DNA of 52,681 nucleotides from Conidiobolus coronatus NRRL 28638 (GCA_001566745.1 KQ964464.1:37247-89927), one strand, 5' to 3'. Shown: positions 10,686 to 23,429, counted from the stretch's first letter. Numbers and translations are program-made. Notes: a model not told the origin generated them from the letters alone.

Positions 10686-12775
10686 TTATAAATTCAAATG
10701 AAGATCAGTGTCTTGGCTGCAAACATATTCAATATCGGCTATCTCTTTGGGGGCTTCGACAGAGAGTACAATTGGTTCGTCTAAATCAGTGACTAAGACA
10801 TCATCTTCAATACGAATACCAATCCCTTGATACTCCTTAGGGAATTGGTTGTCATAAGGAATGTATATACCTGGCTCAATAGTTACTACCATTCCTGGAA
10901 CAAGTTTTCTTGTTCTTGAGACACTTGGAGTATCATGGATTCCAAGTCCAAGGTAGTGAGAGATATGATGGGGGTATAGTTGATTTTGGAGGGTCTTTAA
11001 TGATGCAGTTAGTAAAAGTATAAATAGTTAGACAAAGTAAATACCTTATAGCTACAGTGGATTCCAATTTTATGCAATTCTTCAAGCATTAAATCTAAAG
11101 ATCTAAGAAGAATTTCATTTAAAGAGATATCTTCTTTAACAGTACACATCTTAAAATATATAAGTATAAAGTTAAGTGTGCTTTAAATAGTAGTCACCTT
11201 AATACATTTCTTTTGAACATTTAATACTGCTTGGTAAAGGTTTCTTTGAGGTTCAGTAAATTTACCGTTTATAGGCCATGATCTAGTAACATCACTTCCA
11301 TAACCGTGGTAGAACTAAAGGGTAGGTTAGAAAATTTAATATGATATAAATGTTAAACTAATTACGGCTCCAGCATCCATCATAATCATATCTCCATTAT
11401 TTATAAGAGCATCATTAGCTACGTAGTGAAGTGATAAAGCATGATTTCCACCAGCTACAACGGGAACAAATGAATTTCCTTGAGACCCTTGTAATCTACA
11501 ATTATACTCAAAGTGATTTGCTACATCATGTTCAGTAAGTCTATTTTTTACTGGTTCTGTAGGATTTAATCTCATTCTATCAGCAGTAAATCTCATAGTC
11601 TAACAGTTTAGTTTAGTAAAATACCAAATTAAGTTAAAAAAGTATATTATTACAGAAACGAAAGACCTTCCAGCAATTTTACCTGCAGTTCTAATTAAAT
11701 CTGACTCGTATTTGGATTTTACAACTCTTAAATCATCCAACAAGGGTTTTAGCTTTTTGACTTTAGATTGCCACTTTTCTATAGTCAATAATATTAGTAT
11801 TTCTCATTGTAAAATTAATATAATGTTACCATTAAAGATCATATTTTGAAGCGAGTGTTCCTTCGAGTGCATGATCACATCATGTGGTAAATCTAAGAAG
11901 ACTGTATCGTATTCCTTGAAAGTATTTTTAATAGTTGAGGTGAACTCTTTAATATTAATAGCCTACAATATATAAGTTAGATTCAAGCATGGCTCTAAAA
12001 TATTGATTTACCTCATCTGCTTCAAATATGTTAACAGCATTTTCTAAGCCACATTTAGCACCTTCCCAAAGTTCCACTTTAGGATCTTTAGGAGAAACTA
12101 ATAAAGTCATTTTGTATCCTTTATGGTTTGAGGAGTCTGGCTCTAAAATCATAGCACCATCAGGTTGATTAAAACCTATTTAAGTCAAGTTAATATAATT
12201 TAAGCGTCACTTGTTGTATAGTTTTACCAGTCAAGTATAATAAATTTGGGTTTTGATGGAATTGATGGCTAAATTCTAAATTAATAAATTTGATATATTA
12301 AAATAACAATGCTATTACAAAATATTATGGTCTTTAAATTGTAAATTATTTCCAATACAGACTACGGCTGAACCTTTGGGTAAAGAGCTGACTAGTTTTT
12401 GTCTTCTTAATTGATACTCTAAATTAGGAATTCCAACAGTAACTAAATTAAATGAATTAGTAATTATATTGAAACACAATATTGTTTTGATTACTTTCAT
12501 TTGGCTGAATTAAGTGAGGGTGAGTTAAATAGTGAGGCTGACCGATATTAACATCCAAGCTAACTTTAATGTCTTTAGGAGCTTCAACTGCAACGTCAGG
12601 AGTTGCAGGTGTGGTTGAGTAATATAGCTTTAGTCTATTTTGTAAAGGTGCGCGCTTTAAAGCTAAATTTTACGTTATTAAATTATCTAAAAATACTAAA
12701 ACTAAATTTACCATTTCTACTGGTATTATTAACATTAACTATACTTTTTAAATTTAATACTCTTTTAAAAGACAT
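10686..12775 (-). CDS. ICP55: mitochondrial intermediate-cleaving aminopeptidase (Icp55/XPNPEP3, M24), 11 exons
   Basis: Exons on the minus strand: 12775-12712, 12662-12495, 12442-12319, 12268-12228, 12175-12012, 11962-11830, 11778-11654, 11599-11366, 11314-11198, 11149-11045 and 10994-10686; 527 residues. This M24 metallopeptidase removes a single destabilising residue from matrix proteins after presequence cleavage. The N-terminus (about 45 residues) is rich in Arg, Lys, Ser and Asn, as in a presequence. The N-terminal aminopeptidase-P domain shows [14 protein letters not shown] and [17 protein letters not shown]. All five metal ligands are present: D348 (MDAG), D359 (SDVTRSWP), H438 ([11 protein letters not shown]), E465 (TIEPG) and E488 (IRIEDD), with the normal 11- and 23-residue spacings. 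The short first exon was chosen because the frame of exon 2 is closed upstream. Ten introns of 48-54 nt make it the most intron-dense gene here. Confidence 0.93.
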
Positions 12776-14233
12776 TATAAATGCTAAATGTATATTCTTT
12801 ATAAATTATTCTAAAAAAATTAAATAAACTTGACATAAATTGATTGTCTTAAATATTGCACTTTCGTCACCTTTTACTAATTATTAAATTTTAAAAGGGG
12901 CTTATTTAATATGGGATGGGGGCTATTAGTTTATTCGGATTAAAATTTGCTCCAGTTTCATTTTTTAATACAGAAGGTGAACCATTAAAGTGATTTCATC
13001 AATATTAATGAGGAATATGATGTGTTATGAAGTCATCTTTAAGTATCTCTATTTATTACTCCGGGTTTTTATATCAGAATTGAATATCCAAATCTTTTGT
13101 TAATTGCTCAAATTATACCTCGTTTTAATATAATATAAATTAAGGGATAAGCTAGATGAAATAAATGAAGGTCTAATCCTGAATAGGCTCCTCATTAATT
13201 TTCTTCTTGAAATAGTTTATATCAAAAATCGGCTCATTTAAGCTTACTATATTAACTACTATTAATGCATCATATCGAACGATTTTATCTAGCTAAACTG
13301 TGTGTAAAGCTTGTATCTATATGCTTGATTATAAAACAAAATTGTGATCTATAAAAATAATGCATTTCTTTATTAATTATTACAGCTACCTTTAACAGTT
13401 AAATAATTTTGTCCAACTTAAGTTTAAATATCTATTAAAAATTAGACAAATTAATCTTTTGCACTATTTAATATGTCAGATAAATACCAATGATATCAGT
13501 TTACTTTTTAACAAATGATACTTAATATAGTAGGTTAAGTTCAAAACTGATAATATCAATAATCTGCCATTTAATAATTAGCTACATCTTGAGATCAATG
13601 TGATTACCATATATCATTAAAGATATATTAATAAATTTATTAGCATATTTTTGCAAATATCACCACAAAGTACTGCCTAATTATATTTTACTCAACTAAT
13701 ACTATATAAATTTGGCCAGCTCCTATAAAAAAGTAATGTGAACGAGTATCAAATGAATGGATTATAAACAGCTTATTCACATGATTAACTCTTATTTTGT
13801 CAAATATGTTTTTGGTATTGGTTATTGTCAAGATAAAGTTAAAATTAATAATTATACAGCTAGTATAGAACTTTAATTATACCAAATTATATCATCAAAG
13901 TATTTATAGAAATATTCTAGTATTTAAATCCATTATTAATTTTTTGTCAACTGTAATTTATTCAAATGAAATTGTGCACAATGTTTTACTGTTATTTCAT
14001 TGAAAATTACTAATTTTATAAATAGATGAGTGAATAATAATTCTAAATCAGTATATGTTAATTGAGTTAAATTGTCTTATCTTCATTTCTTTCACTTTTT
14101 AATTTCTAATCATAAAAAATCAATATCTTAAATTAACTATAATTCTTTAATATTAGCTATAACTTACAATAATTGTGCTTTAATTTTAATAATTATAAAT
14201 TTTGATAATTAATAAAATCATTATTTAATTTCA
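12776..14233. other. divergent spacer between ICP55 and FAB1, with a coding-like relic
   Basis: This 1.46-kb spacer separates the two start codons and presumably contains both promoters. On the minus strand, 13292-13173 is open for 39 codons ending in TAG, and about 13000-12912 is open for some 30 codons ending in TAA. Both have protein-like composition (for example NEPIFDINYFKKK and SPSVLKNETGANFNPNK) but lie in different frames with stops between. I do not recognise them; a decayed gene or transposon piece is possible. The rest is plain AT-rich DNA. Confidence 0.3.
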
Positions 14234-17200
14234 ATGACTTCACATGGTAAATTTATAAGTTTTGGAGAAATGGAAGGGGATGAATTAAAACCTCCTTCCG
14301 TATTATCTAAATTATTTACAAAAATTAAAATTAACTGGCCAAACTCTTCACAACCAGATTTATCATCTCAACAGTCTCAAATTTTACCTATTCAGACGAG
14401 TCAAAGCACAACTTCAAAATCTACAAGTCCTGAATTACCTGAAACTTTATTATCTCCAAATTCAGAGAAGACTTTTTATGGAAATCATAAAAAGAGACCT
14501 AATAGCTTAACTTTGTTAGATCCAGGTCATTCATCTCCATCAGTGTCATCCTCACAATTATTCACAGGCGATTTAATACCGCCACATCCCTCAAGTCCTG
14601 GTAAATTAGGAATTGAAATCAATACTCATTTTACTTCTGAAGATGATTCCAGTAGTTTTCATTCCAGTTCCGTATCTCACAAAAATGCTTTATTTATGCA
14701 GGGAAATAATAGCTCAACAGCAATACTGAATTCTAGGCCTTCAGAAGCTATTACAGGGATATTAAAAAGGCTAAGGGGAGAGGGGATTAATAAAGATTAT
14801 TGGATGAAAGACGAGAATTGTAAAGAGTGCTATGAATGCAAACTGCCGTTTAATACTTTTCGAAGAAAACATCATTGTAGAATTTGTGGTAAAGTTAAAC
14901 TGATAGCATTTAAATATCAAGTTTTTGTTTAAATTTTTATACATTATTAATACAAAATTTATCATTTAGGACAAATTTTCTGTAATAGCTGCGCATCACA
15001 TATGATCCCTGGAGATAAACTAGGCCACCCTGGATTAATAAGAGTCTGTACTCACTGCAGCAACTTGGTAAAAGCTCATGAGCAGTATCCAGAGACATTT
15101 GGTGTAGATAGAAGTGCCGACCATTCTGATCAGCTTACGCCTTCAAGTAATAAAAAGTTTTCTTATGGGAGAGATAGAAAACCATCTGATACATCGCCAA
15201 ATATGCTATCAAAATCATCACCACATTCAAAAGAAGGGTTTAAACAAATGCTAATATCTGGGACAAGAACTGCTAACCCTTCAAATCATCGAAGAGATAC
15301 ATCTGCTCCATTTAGAAACGCTGCTAAACCGTATGCTACAAATAACTTTACTGATAATGAAAACGTGCTAGATTTGGATACTAATATTGTACTTGTAAAT
15401 GTGCAGTCTGATGAAGAAGATAACACGGGTATTGATATTCCGTCTTCTCCAAATAATGATTTTACTATGATGAGTGGATATATTGAAAGTATTTCTAATG
15501 AGCTTGAAAAGAAAAACCCTACTAATCTACTCAACGTGCAAAGGCCAGTAAACGATACTCTTGTCAAAAGAAGTTTTACTTTACCTTCGCTAGTCTCACC
15601 TGAGGTATCCAGATTTGCACATCTTCAAGATTCGTCGCAAGCATGTGATATAGAGGACATTGAAATCTCTTCACCAAGTTTAGTATCTGGGCCATTTATT
15701 CAACATAGTATTTAAATGCTGCATCCTATCAGCATTTAAATAGACTTATATCACAATGCTTAAAGCAGTTTAAAGTTCATGAGCCTGAGGTTTGGCAGCC
15801 TATTTTAAGAGATCTCGCTTTGAAAGCAGCGTTTAACATTGAATTAGATATTAGAAGGGGAGATTCTTTAGATATTCGACATTATGTCAAAGTCAAAAAA
15901 ATTCCTGGTGGAACACCAAGCATGTCAGAGTATATTGATGGTGTAGTTTGCACCAAAAATCTAGCCCATAAAATGATGCCAAGAAGGATTTCTAATCCAA
16001 GAATCTTAATTTTGAACTTCCCATTTGAGTATCAAAGAGTTGAATACCAATTTTTATCTATTGAATCTGTTTTAGCTTCTGAACAAGAACATTTGAAAAA
16101 TATGGTTGCAAGGGTTTTATCTCTGAGACCTACTTTGGTAATAGTGGAAAAGAATATCTCTCGTATCGCGCTTGATTTATTGCTTAAAGCTAATCTAAGC
16201 GTTGCGACTAATGTAAAGCCATCAATAATATACGCGATTGCAAGATGTACACAAGCTCAGGTTTTAACGTCTCTAGACCAAATTGTATTTGATCCTAAGC
16301 TTGGTGAGTGTGACTATTTTGAAGTTAGGACATATGCTCACGAGTTAATTCCAATGTGGAAAAAAAGTTATCTATTTTTCTCGGGTTGTAATAACAGACT
16401 AGGGTGTTCTTTAGTGCTAAGAGGAGGAGATTTAGCATTACTTGGTAAACTGAAGAAGATACTCGAATTTTCTGTATATGCTGCTTATCACTTAAAACTT
16501 GAGAATGTCTTAATGAGAGATCAATTCGTTAAGAACCCTGATGTTTCACAAGAATTTAAGCTGATCGACGAATTTGTATCAATGCCTCAATCTCCTGACA
16601 TTCACTTTAACGAGTCTATTAGTAATAATAACAACATTTCATTGGTAGATAAAAATATAGACATTCTTCTCGATTTGTACAAACAAAGACTTTTATCTAC
16701 TTCGCCAATGGTCAAATTTCCACCGCCATATTTATTGATTCAAGTTAAAAATGAAAAAGATAGCTTGACTAAGCTCAAAACTCAGTATAACAACATGGTC
16801 ACCTCTCAAAATACAGATAACTTGGAATCACCAAGACTGCTAGATGGATTAACTTTCCAAAAAAATCAACTTGAAATTGAATTATCTCTTCAGAAGAGTC
16901 ATTTAACTATATTGGAAGAGCATTATGATCAAATGAAAAGTAGTGAACTATTGATGAAAGCTATGGAGTTTCCAATTAGCCCATTTTCTCATCAGTCTAT
17001 TACCATTTTGTATTGCAATGTATTCGTTTCTGAGAATCTAATTTGCCAAGCTCCACAAAAGCATACTATTGATTACTATCAAGAGAGTGATATGTCATTA
17101 GGCCAGTTTTTAGAAGAACTCTGCTTTGATACTTCTGTAATTTGTGGTACTTGCGATCAATCTTTCTTTTCTCACTTAAGAAGCTATGTCCATGGAGATG

Positions 17201-20200
17201 CAAGGATGACTATCACAGTTCAGCAATTAGCTTGTCCTCTTCCTGGAATGGAAGATACTATTTTAATGTGGAACTACTGTTTAGTTTGCCAAAAGAGTTT
17301 ACTTGTTGTGCCAATGTCTCAGGAAACATATAAGTACTCATTTGGAAAGTACTTGGAACTAATGTTTTATCATACTCCATCTACTTGCCGCGCAGATTTA
17401 TGCCCTCACGACATTCACAAAGATCATGTTAGATATTTTGGCCATAGAAATTTGGCTGCTAGATTCCAATACGAGAAAATAGATCTCTTAGATGTAAATG
17501 TGCCACCTACAAAATTAAATTTCAAGCCTAGTATTTCTACAAAATTAAAGAATGAAGATTATGAGAAATTAAAAGCTTCAATTAACTCTTACTGGGACTC
17601 TGTTAACGAGAAGCTGAAGAGTTTAATGGTTTATAGTATGTCAATCGAAAAACACGATACTTGTCGAGAAGAGTTATTAGAAATGGCTAGACGTGTTGGT
17701 GCTGAAAGGACATATATCTTACAAGTATTAGAGCAAACCTTTTTAAATAGTCACCCAACGGATACCTTAGCATTAAATCTAGTTTTGAGAGTAATGCAAG
17801 AAAAAGTTGCAGAGTGGGATGGAGAGTTTGCAGATATTATTGACAAATATTTGCAAACTGAAAAAGACTTGAGAAGGTTGACAGCAGTGCAAATCAGAAA
17901 GCTATTCCCTGATAAAGATGAAGCTCCAGCTCCTATTCCAGACGATTTAAGTGTAAATGCTGAAGAAGTTCAAGAGGTATCTGAAGATGAGCCCATCCAA
18001 TATCAAGAGCCATCCGCATTAGGACCTATTTACCCAACTTTAGGAGGATCCCCGTCTATGTCTCCTACTGATGAGTTGCCCATCAACCCATTAGAAATTT
18101 CATTAGATCACACGTTTGGTAATCTTTATCAACCTGTCATGGATGGCCGTACTTACAGAAGATATTCGCTAAAGCATATGCAAGATGACCACAACTCTCA
18201 CAGCCAGGAATTATCAAAAGAAACTCTTAAACCATCAGATAACTTAATTACACCTCAGAAAATTGATGAAAAAGAGCAGCATGATTTCCATATGTATAAA
18301 CCACATTTGAAAAACTCTGACTTACCAAAAGTTGTATCAACCATTAAATCATCGGGTACCCCTTTCCTTTCAAAAATGGACTCTACTTCTTCAACACATT
18401 TACCACTTGCTAACAAGTTTTTTGATAAGTCAAAAGACTACAACTCTCTTAGAAGATCCAACACAACCACTGTTCCTTTATTTTCACCTGTTCCTACGCC
18501 TAAACAGCTTGTAATTAAACAACCAACTATAGGTGAAGGTACGATTGGGTCTAATACAGCTAAAAGAATGGCCGCAAGAGCAGCTAGCAAGGCTCCTCTT
18601 GATAAACCACTCCTTAAGGCAGATAAGAATATTAAGTTAAAATATAATTTGAGATCAGCTGAAGACCGTATGTCTGATTCTCACAGATACGCTTATCCAG
18701 ATACTAACGAACGCGGTGCATACTCAAAAGATTCTGTAAGCTCTGTAGATAGAAGAATAAAACGCTCTCAGACAACAGCAACTCCAGCAGGTAGAATAAA
18801 TCGACCAAGAGCCATGACTCGTCCAGTAATTGAAGTATATTCTAACCCTCAAGATGCAGTGAAAGATGAGTCAGATGACGAGTTTTCAGAGCCTGGAAGT
18901 CTAAATACCACTGCAAACTATAAACAGCCTAAACCAGCTGCATCTGCTAACAACCTTAGAGCTACTCCAAACCATAGAATGCACCAAACTAGAACCGGTC
19001 CTAGAATAGATATTAATAGAAATGTGAAAAGCTCTCCGCAAATACCACAATTGACACCAAACACAAAGATTGGATCTCCCGATGTTTTATCAGAATCTCC
19101 TGGAGCATATGTTAGTAATTCAATCTTAACTTTCTTAAACAATGATATGGATATGCTACCTTCTCCACCTAAATCCCCTGGCAAAGCAGAAATGCCTGTT
19201 ATGTCTTCTGAAGATCCATTCATTAAAGCCAACTCTAACATCAATTTAAATGTTCCTGGTATAGAGATTCCAAATCAAGATCAAGCTGACCAAGCTATTG
19301 AGAGTCCTGAAAAGCTATCTATAATCAAAACATTTTCCAACCTATGGAATATTCCAACTTCCCCTCATGTGGTGCCTTTGGAATATCCTTTACAACCTAC
19401 TGAACATTTATTCCCAGATTCTTTAATTGTAATCCGTGAAGATGAGCCCAGTTCGGTGATTGCTTTTACTTTAAGCTCTCAAACTTATCACGATCAACTT
19501 CGCTTTATTCGACAAAATCAATATAGGTCTACTGAGAGCGTTGATGACAGCGAAGAATTTTCTTATGATATCGAGTCTACTCTCAAGCAAAAGACCTCTA
19601 CCCATCTCAAGTATCAATTAGCAGAAGGTGCAATTAAATTCAGTTGTAAAATATTTTTTGCTGAGCAATTTGACGCTTTGAGGCATTATTGCGATCAAGA
19701 TATAATGTTTATCGAGTCATTAGCTAGATGTGTTAAGTGGCAAGCTAGTGGGGGTAAATCTGGAAGTATTTTCTTAAAAACAAGGGATAATAGATTAATT
19801 ATGAAAGAGGTATCCAGAGCTGAACTTGACGCATTTTTAAAGTTTGCTCCAGTTTACTTTTCATATTTAGCACAAGGATTCTTTGAGGAGCTACCTATGA
19901 TGTTAGCAAAAATTTTTGGTGTATATAGAATAGGGTTTAAAAATATCTTAACTGGCAAAACTGTTAAATTAGATGTTTTAATAATGGAAAATTTATTCTA
20001 TGAAAGAAAAATATCCAGAATATTTGATTTAAAGGGCTCTATGAGAAATAGACATGTTCAAAGTACTGGTAAAGAAAATGAAGTTTTATTGGATGAAAAT
20101 TTAATGGAAATTATTTGTCGAAACCCTATTTTTATTAGAGCACACGCTAAGAGACTACTTCATCTCGCTATTCATAATGATACATTGTTTTTATCTAAAC

Positions 20201-20472
20201 TCAACGTTATGGACTATTCGCTATTAGTAGGAATTGATGAAGAGCAAGGCGAATTAGTTGTTGGAATAGTAGACTTTATTAGAACGTTTACATGGGATAA
20301 AAAGTTAGAAAGTTGGGTAAAAGAATCTGGATTCCTAGGAGGTGGGGGTGAAAAACCAACTATTTTATCGCCTAGCAATTATAAACACCGTTTCAGAAGC
20401 TTTATGGAGAAGTATTTCTTAATGGTCCCTGATAAGTATTTCTTACCAGGCTTAGATAGAAAACTTAAATAG
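14234..20472 (+). CDS. FAB1: 1-phosphatidylinositol-3-phosphate 5-kinase Fab1/PIKfyve, 3 exons
   Basis: Exons 14234-14888, 14970-15682 and 15733-20472; 2035 residues, a normal Fab1 length. It makes PI(3,5)P2 on vacuole and endosome membranes. Domains in order: a FYVE zinc finger (about 190-255) with paired cysteines and RRKHHCR, split by the first intron; a disordered Ser-rich linker; a TCP-1/CCT chaperonin-like domain (about 510-740, LGCSLVLRGG near 680); a Cys-rich CHK region (about 926-1050, ICGTCDQSFFSHLRSYVHGD); a long low-complexity region (about 1160-1700); and a C-terminal PIP kinase domain with GGKSGSIF (1795), FDLKGSMRNRH (1887) and NVMDYSLLVGID (1947). No DEP domain is seen, as in other fungi. 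The second intron uses GTATCT at 15683, which joins the frames cleanly; reading through would stop at 15715. Confidence 0.97.
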
Positions 20473-20575
20473 TCTAATGCTTTAAGAGTACTTTTTGTTA
20501 TTATATTTACAATATGTTATTATATTTAGTCTTTACAATATCCCAACTTAATAAAATTTTTAATTATTAATTTTT
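20473..20575. other. FAB1 3' flank up to the assembly gap
   Basis: AT-rich 3' flank containing an imperfect direct repeat of TGTTATTATATTTA. No gene is visible before the run of N. Confidence 0.4.
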
Positions 20576-21506
20576 NNNNNNNNNNNNNNNNNNNNNNNNN
20601 NNNNNNNNNNNNNNNNNNNNNNNNNNNNNNNNNNNNNNNNNNNNNNNNNNNNNNNNNNNNNNNNNNNNNNNNNNNNNNNNNNNNNNNNNNNNNNNNNNNN
20701 NNNNNNNNNNNNNNNNNNNNNNNNNNNNNNNNNNNNNNNNNNNNNNNNNNNNNNNNNNNNNNNNNNNNNNNNNNNNNNNNNNNNNNNNNNNNNNNNNNNN
20801 NNNNNNNNNNNNNNNNNNNNNNNNNNNNNNNNNNNNNNNNNNNNNNNNNNNNNNNNNNNNNNNNNNNNNNNNNNNNNNNNNNNNNNNNNNNNNNNNNNNN
20901 NNNNNNNNNNNNNNNNNNNNNNNNNNNNNNNNNNNNNNNNNNNNNNNNNNNNNNNNNNNNNNNNNNNNNNNNNNNNNNNNNNNNNNNNNNNNNNNNNNNN
21001 NNNNNNNNNNNNNNNNNNNNNNNNNNNNNNNNNNNNNNNNNNNNNNNNNNNNNNNNNNNNNNNNNNNNNNNNNNNNNNNNNNNNNNNNNNNNNNNNNNNN
21101 NNNNNNNNNNNNNNNNNNNNNNNNNNNNNNNNNNNNNNNNNNNNNNNNNNNNNNNNNNNNNNNNNNNNNNNNNNNNNNNNNNNNNNNNNNNNNNNNNNNN
21201 NNNNNNNNNNNNNNNNNNNNNNNNNNNNNNNNNNNNNNNNNNNNNNNNNNNNNNNNNNNNNNNNNNNNNNNNNNNNNNNNNNNNNNNNNNNNNNNNNNNN
21301 NNNNNNNNNNNNNNNNNNNNNNNNNNNNNNNNNNNNNNNNNNNNNNNNNNNNNNNNNNNNNNNNNNNNNNNNNNNNNNNNNNNNNNNNNNNNNNNNNNNN
21401 NNNNNNNNNNNNNNNNNNNNNNNNNNNNNNNNNNNNNNNNNNNNNNNNNNNNNNNNNNNNNNNNNNNNNNNNNNNNNNNNNNNNNNNNNNNNNNNNNNNN
21501 NNNNNN
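20576..21506. other. assembly gap of 931 N
   Basis: Unresolved bases. Its right edge is the inner end of one arm of a 72-bp inverted repeat (21507-21578 paired with 22319-22390). A palindromic structure could therefore be the reason the assembly broke here. Open reading across the N is meaningless. Confidence 0.95.
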
Positions 21507-21578
21507 TTTCCTATTATAATAGCATTGTAGACTGGAAAATTGAGAAAATCTACCGTTTAAGATTTTGAAGCTACTCAT
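21507..21578 (-). repeat. inverted repeat arm L: start-codon-anchored 24-codon segment, runs into the gap
   Basis: Reading on the minus strand from the ATG at 21578, 24 codons (MSSFKILNGRFSQFSSLQCY, then four more residues) run without a stop into the gap. The segment matches 22319-22390 in opposite orientation at 70 of 72 positions. Identity starts exactly at the ATG; upstream sequences differ. One difference is silent and one changes Ser3 to Asn. The basic, Ser-rich, acid-free start resembles a mitochondrial presequence. It is probably the first exon of a minus-strand gene hidden in the gap. Confidence 0.6.
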
Positions 21579-22318
21579 GTTAAAAAACATCAAAATGACA
21601 ATGGGAAATGGAAAAGTTTTTAAATCAACTCAATGTGTGTTCTATTAAAACTTTATTCAAAATTTGCACATGTTGAAGATTTTAACGAATATTTTTTAAT
21701 CATAAAGAGTGAGTTTTAAAGCTAATTGATCAGATTAAATTTTTATATAGAGAATATATAGAGAGAGTTTATCAAATATTCATTTATTTAATGAATAGAC
21801 CTGTTTAATACAATAATACTATTCAAATAAAATTTTGTTGATAATAAAATGTATAAAAATCTTTAATCAAGCTTTTTGTATGAAAAGTATAACATATAGT
21901 ATTCAATGATTATCAATTATATTAGTCACATTATTAAACTTAAAACTAATAATAAATTATAAATTTTGTGTTACAATATTTAGATTAAACTTGTTAATAA
22001 GAACTAATATTAATATTATCCAATAATAAATAAAATTAGTACAGCATTGATGATAAGTTGGATGTATTAGATATAAGTTTAATCTGCAAAGTCTAGAGCA
22101 CGCTTTTTAATAAATTTGTTGCAATATATTAAAGATTAGTTATCGAATTAGTTAGACTTAATTGTTAAAACTTAATTTTAACAAAAATAATTTACAACGT
22201 CTACTAGTTTTTTTACACATGTGCATAATTTCATAGTATCTACGAGTCAAACAAACCAATGTTAACACATTTCTAAATAAATCTATTAAGAAGAGTTGAT
22301 ATAGCTAATATCTTCAAT
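21579..22318. other. spacer between the inverted-repeat arms
   Basis: 740 bp of AT-rich DNA between the divergently oriented arms. It would be the promoter region if either arm is expressed. No ORF or RNA gene is visible. Confidence 0.4.
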
Positions 22319-22396
22319 ATGAGTAACTTCAAAATCTTAAACGGTAGATTTTCTCAATTTTCCAGTCTACAATGCTACTATAATAGGAAATTATAA
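22319..22396 (+). pseudogene. inverted repeat arm R: short ORF copy of the hidden gene's start
   Basis: ATG at 22319 and TAA at 22394-22396 give only 25 codons, the first 24 being the partner of arm L. No GT donor follows before the stop or in the next 50 bases, so I see no way to continue it by splicing. It looks like a truncated duplicate, although a genuine micro-ORF cannot be excluded. Thioesterase B starts about 270 bp downstream on the same strand. Confidence 0.4.
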
Positions 22397-22669
22397 TATA
22401 TAAATTATTACTTAACTCATCTTATAAACCTCCCTTATTTTCATAGGAGATTCGATGAAGTTGCTCATATCTATTAATTTATATTAAATATAAATAATAA
22501 GATAATAAGAATCATATTAAAAATATTCTAAAAATCAATATTATTACACACAAAAATATAATAGTTAAATTTATCTACTCTGTATAGAAAGATAGAAAAT
22601 TAGTATAAATACTTGACGGATATCCTATGAGCGTATCTCAAAATCAAAAAAATCCTATCAATCCATATA

Positions 22670-23429
22670 ATGAACCAGGCCTGCTCCGTTGAAGTTAATC
22701 CTACTAGAAAAAGTGTACGAAATACTCGTAATAGCAATTTAATTCCTTTATCAAATGAAATTCAATTAGAATTGGAAAACTTTCCCTCTGTAATAACCGT
22801 CCCTATTCAATGGGGTAATCAAGTAATTAAGCTACTTTATAGTATAGTTATTATTACTTATACTAATATTTTATATAGGACTCTTATAGAGCTTTAAGTC
22901 ACGTTGACTGGTTTGGCATGGCTCATTCTGGTAAGTTTATCAAATCAGCGATAATATCATTAGCCTAATAAGTGCTAATCTAGGTCGCATTGACTACTGC
23001 AGCATGTTAGGATTATATATGGACAAAGAAGAGGCAAAGCACTTAACCCAAGGTAGTGGCTCTGGAAGAGGATTAGCCATTAAAAACTATCAAATGAAGT
23101 TTATGTGCCCTATGTTCTATCCGGATGCTGTAAATTCACTAACACTATATCTCAAATTATACTAACTTATATAATAGATGACAATTGCTTCTAAAGTAAC
23201 CAAATTAGAAGCTGGAAGAGTAGAAATGCTATCCCGATTCTATTCGCATAAGAATAACTGTTTAGCTGGCGAGGGTACCATTTTAGTTTATTGTTTTGAC
23301 TATACTAAGAGTAAAAAGGTTGATTTTACGCCTGAAACTATTAATGCTATCAAAGAGCTGGAAGCTGATCCATTAAAAGCTCAAGAATTGGCATTAAATA
23401 CTCCATTCAGAACCCTTTCTAATTATTAG
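22670..23429 (+). CDS. hotdog-fold thioesterase-like protein B, diverged paralog of A, 4 exons
   Basis: Exons 22670-22822, 22879-22930, 22984-23129 and 23178-23429; 200 residues. It aligns with protein A (9545-10310) along its whole length and has all three introns at the same codons. The core reads VPIQWGNQDSYRALSHVDW then AHSGRIDY. Compared with A, the family Asp is kept but the HLNN pattern becomes ALSH and the Glu of VESGR becomes His, so activity may be altered or lost. A small GSGSGRG loop in exon 3 is an insertion relative to A. The N-terminus is less presequence-like than in A, so the location may differ. The reading frame is intact, which suggests it is still under selection, perhaps for another role. 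Confidence 0.8.

Noticed and set aside
12603..12827. 74-codon frame on the plus strand
   Set aside because: Antisense to exons 1 and 2 of ICP55, which have clear phase-consistent joins and family similarity.
15683..15732. Possible frameshift or premature stop in FAB1 at 15713-15715
   Set aside because: A 50-nt intron with a GTATCT donor and TATCAG acceptor joins the frames exactly and removes the stop.
20526..21593. 355-codon frame on the minus strand across gap 1
   Set aside because: All but the ends is N; nothing can be concluded about continuity.
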